6,324 bases of DNA from positions 1 to 6,324 of the forward strand of contig CALJWY010000156.1 in the NCBI GenBank assembly GCA_937974465.1. Reading direction: 5' to 3'. The position numbers and the translations under genes were made by a program. Positions 1-4,418 of the stretch are shown here, in pieces. Numbering within the stretch: position 1 is the first letter of the stretch; each line of letters starts with the position of its first letter. The DNA comes from an uncultured Lysobacterales bacterium (GTDB taxonomy: Bacteria > Pseudomonadota > Gammaproteobacteria > Xanthomonadales > SZUA-36). The notes below the pieces were generated by a model. That model saw nothing but the letters and a program-made list of their open reading frames with translations, was not told where the DNA came from and made no database searches.

Positions 1-219
1 ATCTATCTGCTAATGGCATTGCGCCGGCCGGATGTCTGGCCCGTGGGCGATATTGCGCTGGCCACTGCATTCAAAAACCTGAAGGGATTAAAAACCCGCC
101 CGACACAACCACAGCTCAATGAAATAGCAAGCAGGTGGCGACCACATAGGGCAACGGCAGCAAGGCTGCTGTGGCATTATTACCTCTGTGAAAAACCCAA
201 CCAGGAATCCAGCATATGA
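1..219 (+). CDS. DNA-3-methyladenine glycosylase II (AlkA-like), C-terminal fragment cut by the window edge
   Basis: The frame is open from the first base and encodes the last 72 residues of a protein whose start lies outside the window. The internal ATG at 13 is not a credible start, because family-like sequence continues upstream of it in frame. The stretch RRPDVWPVGDIALATAF, followed by LKGL and later WRPHRATAARLLWHYY, matches the C-terminal part of HhH-GPD DNA glycosylases of the AlkA/3-methyladenine type. These excise alkylated purines in base-excision repair. The Asp of PVGD (visible residue 17, codon 49-51) is at the position expected for the catalytic aspartate. The helix-hairpin-helix motif that should precede it is off the window. 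The stop TGA at 217-219 overlaps the next gene's ATG as ATGA, suggesting translational coupling. The family call is strong; the exact subfamily is less certain because about two thirds of the protein is unseen. Confidence 0.88.
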   Translation: MYLLMALRRPDVWPVGDIALATAFKNLKGLKTRPTQPQLNEIASRWRPHRATAARLLWHYYLCEKPNQESSI

Positions 220-491
220 ACAAGCCTGTTATATCCGATAACAAACCCAAAAAGGTCAGCCTGAGCAAGGATAAGAGGTACTTCTTCTGTACCTGTGGTC
301 GGTCTTCCAATCAACCGTTGTGTGATGGTTCACACAAGGAAACCACGCTGACACCCATGGCATTTAGCGCAGAAAAAGACGGAGAGGCCTGGTTGTGTGC
401 ATGCAAACATACCGGAAACGCCCCTTATTGTGATGGCACACACAAGCAGTTTTCTGACGAACAGGTCGGAGAAGAAGGTCCGGGAGCCTGA
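216..491 (+). CDS. CDGSH-type iron-sulfur protein with two CDGSH motifs
   Basis: This 91-residue soluble protein has two complete cluster-binding motifs of the form CxCxx(S/T)xxxPxCDG(S/T)H. The first runs from Cys25 to His40 (ligands Cys25, Cys27, Cys36, His40) and the second from Cys61 to His76 (Cys61, Cys63, Cys72, His76). In CDGSH proteins such ligand sets bind a redox-active, often labile 2Fe-2S cluster. Eukaryotic mitoNEET has one motif per chain and works as a dimer, whereas many bacterial members carry two in one chain, as here. The N-terminus is Lys-rich and the C-terminal tail (residues 81-91) is acidic. There is no signal peptide or membrane helix, so it is probably cytoplasmic. 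AGGA at 203-206, nine bases ahead of the ATG, supports the start. The ATG overlaps the glycosylase stop by four bases. The physiological role of bacterial members is poorly known; redox sensing or Fe-S transfer is inference. Confidence 0.93.
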   Translation: MNKPVISDNKPKKVSLSKDKRYFFCTCGRSSNQPLCDGSHKETTLTPMAFSAEKDGEAWLCACKHTGNAPYCDGTHKQFSDEQVGEEGPGA

Positions 492-513
492 ACCCCGGAT
501 ATGAGCGCCTGAT

Positions 514-972
514 ATGAAAATCTGGGTAGATGCAGATGCCTGTCCCGTGGTCATCAAGGACATCCTGTTCAAGGCAGCTGAACGCACCGGGGTAGAGACT
601 ACGCTGGTCGCAAACCAGGCTATCCGTGTGCCACCGTCACGCTTTATACACTCGATACAGGTCGCATCGGGTTTTGACGTTGCAGATAACGAAATCGTCG
701 ACAGAACTGAGCCCGGTGACCTTGTTATCACGGGGGATATTCCGCTGGCCGCAGATGTGATTGAAAAAGGTGGCCTGGCGCTTAGCCCACGTGGTGAAAA
801 ATTCACCACGGAGAATATAAAGGCACGCCTTAACATCAGGGATTTTATGGATACCCTGCGGGGCAGTGGAATCGATACCGGTGGACCACCTGCGCTGAAC
901 CAGAATGATCGAAAGCTGTTTGCAGACCACCTGGACAGAATACTGGCCAAACATGTCGAAAGGAAAAATTAA
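514..972 (+). CDS. yaiI: YaiI/YqxD family protein (UPF0178, DUF188)
   Basis: The protein has 152 residues, the usual length for this family. Its N-terminus, MKIWVDADACPVVIKDIL, is close to what I recall of E. coli YaiI. Other matching blocks are VANQ and VPPSRFI (residues 32-45), AGFDVADNEIV-like sequence (51-62), GDLVITGDIPLA (68-79), PRGE (92-95) and RDFMDTLRGSGIDTGGP further on. Conserved acidic residues Asp6, Asp8, Asp58, Asp69 and Asp75 suggest a PIN-like metal-binding nuclease fold, but no activity is firmly assigned to the family, so it is best called conserved and of unknown function. The start is fixed by the family N-terminus even though the ribosome binding site is weak (a GAG at 503-505). 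The gene lies 22 bases after the CDGSH gene and ends one base before the preferred dbpA start, so it is probably co-transcribed and coupled. Confidence 0.93.
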   Translation: MKIWVDADACPVVIKDILFKAAERTGVETTLVANQAIRVPPSRFIHSIQVASGFDVADNEIVDRTEPGDLVITGDIPLAADVIEKGGLALSPRGEKFTTENIKARLNIRDFMDTLRGSGIDTGGPPALNQNDRKLFADHLDRILAKHVERKN

Positions 973-973
973 C

Positions 974-2359
974 ATGGCGAATAAAAGTTTTTCCTCTATC
1001 CAGATATCAGAGGCGCAGAAGGTCAACCTGAAATCCCTGGGCTATAAACAGATGACACCGGTGCAGGCACAAAGCCTGCCACATGTATTGCAGGGCAAAG
1101 ACCTGATCGCCCAGGCAAAAACAGGCAGTGGCAAAACTGCGGCATTTGGCATTGGCCTGTTGGAGCGCATTAACCCGAGGTTTTTTGGTGTACAGGCGCT
1201 GATATTGTGCCCAACCCGTGAACTGGCTGACCAGGTTGGAAAAGAGCTCCGGCGCTTGGCGCGCAGCACCGCCAACATAAAGATTCTGCTGTTGTGTGGC
1301 GGCAAACCTTTTGGGCCTCAGAAAGGTTCGCTGGAGCATGGCGCACATGTTGTCGTTGGCACACCCGGGCGCGTTCAGGATCACTTACGCAAGGGGAACT
1401 TAAAGCTGGATGGTTTGAAAACACTGGTGCTGGATGAAGCCGATCGAATGCTGGATATGGGCTTTTTTGACGTGATGACCGAAATTATCGTGCACACACC
1501 AAAAAATCGCCAGACATTGATGTTTTCGGCCACTTTTCCGGAGGCTATCAAGAAACTGTGCCGCTCCATTCAGCGCAACCCGGTATCGGTTACGGTTGAG
1601 ACTGAGCATGAACCCGGTGTTATTGAACAGCTGTTTTACGAGGTAAAAAAACACGAGCGCAACAACACCTTGCTGGCCTTGTTTGAACACTATAAACCGG
1701 ATAATGCGCTGGTTTTCTGCCATACAAAAAAACAATGTGATGTTGTTGCTGAGTTTCTGCGGGGCAGAAAGATTGACGCCCTGGCCATCCACGGTGACCT
1801 GGATCAACGGGAGCGCGACCAGGTGCTGGTGAGGTTTGCCAATAACAGTTGCCCGGTGCTGGTGGCTACCGATGTTGCCGCCCGCGGCCTGGACATCAAA
1901 TCATTGCAGGCGGTCATCAATTATGAGCTACCACGTGATCCGGAAATCTATACTCACCGCATTGGCCGGACCGGCCGTGCGGGTGAGAAGGGTGTTGCCT
2001 TGAGTATTTTTACCGAGTCTGAACAGGTACGCATCAACGCCATTGAGGAATACCAGGACAAACCATGTGTCTGTGATGTTTTTCAGTCACTGGATCGAGA
2101 TCCCGGTTATAGCCTGCAAGCGCCGATGGTCACCGTCCAGTTGGACGCAGGCCGGAAAAACAAAATCCGGCCGGGTGATTTGCTGGGTGCACTGACCGGC
2201 GATGCAGGACTTGCAGGTGCACAGATTGGAAAAATCGACATTTTTGAAATGTCGAGTTTTGTGGCGATTGAACGTTCTGCGGTGCGTCAGGCCTTGAATT
2301 ATCTTGCCGATGGAAAAGTAAAAGGACGCAATATCCGTGCACGTAAAATCGGCCAGTGA
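974..2359 (+). CDS. dbpA: ATP-dependent RNA helicase DbpA (DEAD-box, 23S rRNA-specific)
   Basis: This 461-residue DEAD-box helicase is close in length to E. coli DbpA (about 457). DbpA remodels 23S rRNA near hairpin 92 of the peptidyl-transferase centre during 50S assembly. Visible motifs are the Q-motif region (MTPVQ, 27-31), motif I AKTGSGKT (48-55), PTREL (80-84), TPGR (130-133), DEAD (154-157) and SAT (185-187). In the second RecA domain there follow VATDVAARGLD (297-307) and HRIGRTGR (328-335). The C-terminal domain contains RPGDLLGALTGD and IGKIDIFE and ends in KGRNIRARKIGQ. This is the DbpA-specific RNA-binding domain that separates it from RhlB, RhlE and SrmB. The frame is open back to 905, but ATG 974 is preferred: AGGA at 961-964 sits nine bases upstream, it avoids overlapping yaiI, and it gives family length. 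An alternative in-frame ATG lies at 953. All catalytic residues appear intact. Confidence 0.96.
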   Translation: MANKSFSSIQISEAQKVNLKSLGYKQMTPVQAQSLPHVLQGKDLIAQAKTGSGKTAAFGIGLLERINPRFFGVQALILCPTRELADQVGKELRRLARSTANIKILLLCGGKPFGPQKGSLEHGAHVVVGTPGRVQDHLRKGNLKLDGLKTLVLDEADRMLDMGFFDVMTEIIVHTPKNRQTLMFSATFPEAIKKLCRSIQRNPVSVTVETEHEPGVIEQLFYEVKKHERNNTLLALFEHYKPDNALVFCHTKKQCDVVAEFLRGRKIDALAIHGDLDQRERDQVLVRFANNSCPVLVATDVAARGLDIKSLQAVINYELPRDPEIYTHRIGRTGRAGEKGVALSIFTESEQVRINAIEEYQDKPCVCDVFQSLDRDPGYSLQAPMVTVQLDAGRKNKIRPGDLLGALTGDAGLAGAQIGKIDIFEMSSFVAIERSAVRQALNYLADGKVKGRNIRARKIGQ

Positions 2360-2366
2360 GCCTGTT

Positions 2367-3017
2367 ATGACAGTAAAGCACTATTCACCGCTGGAAGAAA
2401 AAACCAATATTATTTCTCACGCGATAGGATTGGCATTCAGCGTCATGGCCCTGGTACTGATGCTGGTGCGGGCCAGTAGCTTTGGCAATGCCTGGCATAT
2501 TGTCAGCGTCGCCATTTTCGGTGCCAGCCTGATCTGCCTGTATGCTGCCTCCACGATTTATCACAGCACCACCGATAACAGGCGAAGAAGCCGGATGCGG
2601 GTGTTTGATCACGCAAGCATTTATGTGCTGATTGCCGGCACTTACACACCATTTACACTGGTGACATTAAATGGCTGGGTAGGTTGGGTGATATTGACTG
2701 TCTCCTGGTTGATGGCTTTCACAGGAATTACCCTGAAGTTGTTTTTCACCGGAAGATATCATCTGTTATCCACCCTGATGTATGTCTTCATGGGTTGGAT
2801 TATTATATTTGCGATTAAACCATTGATGAATAATTTGCCAGCAGAAGGATTATGGTGGTTATTTGCCGGTGGTATTGCCTATACCGTCGGCGCCGTTATT
2901 TACAGCATCAAACACATAAAATTCAACCACGCCATCTTTCATATGTTTGTGCTTCTGGGTAGTTTTTGTCACTTTATTGCGGTGTATTCTTATGTGCTAC
3001 CAACGGCAAAAATTTAG
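2367..3017 (+). CDS. trhA: Hemolysin III family integral membrane protein (TrhA/YqfA-like, PAQR superfamily)
   Basis: The protein has 216 residues and is strongly hydrophobic, with about seven membrane helices expected. It aligns by eye with E. coli YqfA/TrhA (about 219 residues). Signature blocks are SHAIG (17-21), ASTIYHS (61-67), FDHASIYVLIAGTYTPF (80-96) and NHAIFHMFVLLGSFCHF (187-203). In the PAQR/hemolysin III superfamily the His66, Asp81 and His188/192/202 positions are the likely metal site of a hydrolase-like core. The name hemolysin III is historical. E. coli TrhA has been linked to membrane-fluidity or energy homeostasis, and haemolysis is not implied. ATG 2367 is chosen because it lies seven bases after dbpA, with a weak GTGAG at 2356-2360. 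A GTG at 2337 would add ten residues and overlap dbpA by 23 bases, but has a better Shine-Dalgarno (AAAGGA, 2321-2326). The start is therefore less sure than the identity. Confidence 0.9.
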   Translation: MTVKHYSPLEEKTNIISHAIGLAFSVMALVLMLVRASSFGNAWHIVSVAIFGASLICLYAASTIYHSTTDNRRRSRMRVFDHASIYVLIAGTYTPFTLVTLNGWVGWVILTVSWLMAFTGITLKLFFTGRYHLLSTLMYVFMGWIIIFAIKPLMNNLPAEGLWWLFAGGIAYTVGAVIYSIKHIKFNHAIFHMFVLLGSFCHFIAVYSYVLPTAKI

Positions 3018-3043
3018 ACAATCAAGTTGCTGGAAGGTGATGT

Positions 3044-3649
3044 GTGTTTGAGGCGCTAACCATAATAGCAGTAACCGCAGGTGCCTATATCGGCACCAAC
3101 CTGGATAACCTGATTCTGTTGGTAGCGTTGTACCAGCGTTATGAAAAACGTCCTGGCGTGGTCACCGCCGGTTATTTTGCCGGAATGCTTGTTATTGGAG
3201 TGATATGTCTTGTGATTGGTGAGGCGGGTGAGCTGATCCCGGTATCCTATCTCGGGTTACTCGGTGTGATTCCCATCAGCATCGGGGGCCTGGCCCTGGT
3301 CCAGATGTTCGGAGAAAGCAAATCCAGTGATTCGGCTGGTGTAACCCCGGTCAGCAGCGCCAATACAATTTTTTCTACCGTACTCATGACCCAATTGAGT
3401 AATAGCGCTGATTCAATTATAACTTTCTCGGTGCTGTTGGCAGATTCAATGGACAAGTCTGACTATTTTATCGCGCCGACATTTCTGGCCATGGTTGGTG
3501 TATTTGCATGGCTGGCATTCTATGCTCTGAAGCACCCCAGGCTGAGTGAATTCCTGAGTCGCTACGGTAATTATGTCACGCCATTTATCCTGATTCTGGT
3601 GGGCATATACATCCTCAGTAATACCGCTACGGACCTGATGCCCGGATGA
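3044..3649 (+). CDS. Cadmium resistance (Cad/CadD) family transporter-like membrane protein
   Basis: This 201-residue protein has about five to six hydrophobic segments. Features recalling the Cad family (CadD-type exporters) are an early membrane segment with GTNLDNLILL (17-26), LLGVIPISIGG (72-82) before a polar, Ser-rich cytoplasmic-type linker (about 90-106), and a second half opening with TQLSNSADSIITF (116-128). In that family the repeated Asn/Asp-containing helices (here Asn19, Asp21, Asn22 and Asn120, Asp123) are thought to form the ion path. It is also distantly reminiscent of LysE-fold exporters. The start is a GTG with AAGG at 3034-3037 six bases upstream; an in-frame TGA at 3038-3040 excludes a longer form, and the next Met is residue 48. 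Cadmium specificity is not demonstrated, since many chromosomal relatives have unknown substrates. It lies 26 bases after trhA and is probably the last gene of the plus-strand run. Confidence 0.75.
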   Translation: MFEALTIIAVTAGAYIGTNLDNLILLVALYQRYEKRPGVVTAGYFAGMLVIGVICLVIGEAGELIPVSYLGLLGVIPISIGGLALVQMFGESKSSDSAGVTPVSSANTIFSTVLMTQLSNSADSIITFSVLLADSMDKSDYFIAPTFLAMVGVFAWLAFYALKHPRLSEFLSRYGNYVTPFILILVGIYILSNTATDLMPG

Positions 3650-3852
3650 TCATGGTCACCGTGTTGAAAGCTTCCTGGCCCGGCGCAAGCGGGGCTAAAA
3701 AGACCACCAGGTCAGCAAAAGCAAGAGCAAGAGCATAACAGCACGTGAGCCCGAGCCTTTAATTAGCTCATGGTTTGTTGAAATTGCCTGGAAAAACACA
3801 AACATTTTGATGCGATAGCACTGCTTTGTAACGGGTTTCCAGTCTTTTTTCG
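3650..3852 (+). other. Intergenic stretch without a supported gene
   Basis: This is the non-coding gap between the Cad-family gene and the cold-shock promoter. It holds an imperfect hairpin with a GCAA loop at 3676-3697 (stem TGGCCC/GGGCTA plus GC/GC, with one G-G mismatch). On the plus strand the hairpin is followed by A residues, not T, so it is not a standard intrinsic terminator. A run of four AGCAAR-like hexamers lies at 3714-3737, and a loose TGAGC/GCTCA inverted repeat at 3746-3750 and 3766-3770. The open frames across it have no ribosome binding site and low-complexity translations. I see no gene. Confidence 0.6.
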
Positions 3853-3879
3853 TTGCGATGGCTCTATCCGTGTTACACT
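3853..3879 (+). promoter_or_regulatory. Candidate sigma-70 promoter of the cold-shock gene
   Basis: TTGCGA (3853-3858) is followed, after a short 15-base spacer, by TACACT (3874-3879). The latter is preceded by TG at 3871-3872, giving the extended -10 form TGTTACACT. A T-run lies just upstream (3845-3850). The predicted transcription start is near 3886. The extended -10 could compensate for the short spacer. It is called from consensus resemblance only. Confidence 0.5.
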
Positions 3880-3885
3880 TCACGC

Positions 3886-4052
3886 TTTCAGGTACATGTA
3901 TTTGAGTTCGCTCAATGCATGCGAAACAGTGAAGTCTCGCAGTCAATTTGTCAGTGGGATGACATTGGTTGCAAGGGTTTGCAGATTATCTGGGAAAATC
4001 AAAGATTTTTAAGGGGTATTCCCTTGAAAGAAGCAAAGTAAGGAAATTAGTT
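3886..4052 (+). promoter_or_regulatory. Long structured 5' leader of the cold-shock gene (candidate cold-responsive RNA element)
   Basis: From the predicted start site to the ATG is about 167 nt, similar to the long leader of E. coli cspA (about 159 nt). Three hairpins can be drawn by hand. The first (3895-3921) has eleven pairs, one bulged T at 3901 and a TTCG tetraloop at 3907-3910. The second (3944-3967) pairs CAA and TGTCA with TGACA and TTG, with a two-base bulge and a six-base loop. The third (4006-4030) is a ten-pair stem with two G-U pairs and loop GTATT, ending eleven bases before the Shine-Dalgarno AGGA at 4041-4044. TCAGGTACATG at 3888-3898 weakly resembles the cspA cold box around a GTACA core. 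Regulatory function is inferred from structure and context. Confidence 0.5.
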
Positions 4053-4256
4053 ATGAGTACAGGTACAGTTAAATGGTTTGATGCGGGTAAAGGTTACGGC
4101 TTTATTACCCCCGAAGATGGTGGCAAGGATTTGTTTGTTCATCACTCAGAAATTCAAACCGACGGATATGCAACCCTCAATGATGGGCAGCAGGTTGAAT
4201 ACGAAATAGGGGAAGGCCAGAAAGGCCCATGCGCAACCAAGGTTGTTGCTGTCTAA
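4053..4256 (+). CDS. Cold-shock domain protein (CspA family)
   Basis: This 67-residue single cold-shock domain is the typical length for bacterial Csp proteins. These bind single-stranded RNA and DNA and act as RNA chaperones or antiterminators, whether cold-induced or constitutive. The N-terminal TGTVKWFD leads into RNP1 KGYGFI (13-18), and RNP2 is DLFVHHS (26-32). Nucleic-acid-stacking aromatics Trp8, Phe9, Tyr15, Phe17, Phe28, His30 and His31 are present, and the end GQKGPCATKVVAV matches the family's final strand. Small departures from CspA are Asp10 for the common Asn, Tyr15 for Phe, and Cys60 in place of the usual Ala or Gln. ATG 4053 is supported by AGGA at 4041-4044, eight bases upstream, and by the family N-terminus. 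The in-frame extension back to TTG 3969 is rejected because it would translate leader structure. The gene appears monocistronic, with its own promoter and terminator. Confidence 0.97.
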   Translation: MSTGTVKWFDAGKGYGFITPEDGGKDLFVHHSEIQTDGYATLNDGQQVEYEIGEGQKGPCATKVVAV

Positions 4257-4276
4257 TCGTATCCAAAAAGATATCC

Positions 4277-4312
4277 ATAAACGGGCGCCTCTAAGGTGCC
4301 CGTTTATATTTT
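4277..4312 (+). terminator. Rho-independent terminator of the cold-shock gene
   Basis: A 13-bp stem pairs 4277-4289 with 4295-4307 (one G-U pair at 4287/4297). The loop is TCTAA and the stem is followed by the T-rich ATATTTTA. It lies 20 bases after the csp stop. On the minus strand the same hairpin lies beyond the convergent receptor gene, where a T-run (complement of 4265-4269) follows about seven bases after the stem. It may therefore also help end receptor transcription, less efficiently. Confidence 0.88.
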
Positions 4313-4341
4313 AGGGCTCCAAAATTAGTTGCTATTTGCTG

Positions 4342-4367
4342 TCAGGGTGAAATCAAACGGACCCTGA
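4342..4367. repeat. 7-bp perfect inverted repeat between convergent genes
   Basis: TCAGGGT (4342-4348) and ACCCTGA (4361-4367) are perfect inverted copies separated by 12 bases. The repeat lies just past the 3' end of the minus-strand receptor gene. No T-run follows it on the minus strand, so it is a weak terminator candidate at best. A 3' stability hairpin or chance are alternatives. Confidence 0.4.
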
Positions 4368-4418
4368 AAACCAGTCCCTGTTATATGCTTTACGGCATTG
4401 AAGCATGCGGAATCAACG

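Noticed and set aside
330..950. 206-codon minus-strand frame opposite the CDGSH gene and yaiI
   Set aside because: Both plus-strand genes are confidently recognised by motif and family. The antisense translation is Ser/Arg-rich and matches nothing known, typical of a shadow frame.
905..973. Longer N-terminus for dbpA starting at 905 or 953
   Set aside because: The extra residues overlap yaiI and have no DbpA-like sequence. ATG 974 has a well-placed AGGA and gives the family length.
3676..3697. Hairpin with GCAA loop after the Cad-family gene as an intrinsic terminator
   Set aside because: The stem has an internal G-G mismatch and is followed by A residues on the plus strand, so the required T-run is absent.
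3714..3737. Four AGCAAR-like hexamers as a CRISPR or regulatory repeat array
   Set aside because: The units are only six bases, imperfect and contiguous without spacers; this is simple low-complexity sequence.
3695..3946. 83-codon minus-strand frame in the intergenic gap
   Set aside because: Its C-terminal poly-Leu comes from the AGCAAR hexamer repeats. It has no ribosome binding site and overlaps the promoter and leader of csp.
3853..4041. 62-codon plus-strand frame covering the csp leader, possible leader peptide
   Set aside because: It would start at a TTG inside the predicted -35 element, has no ribosome binding site, and its sequence resembles no protein I know.
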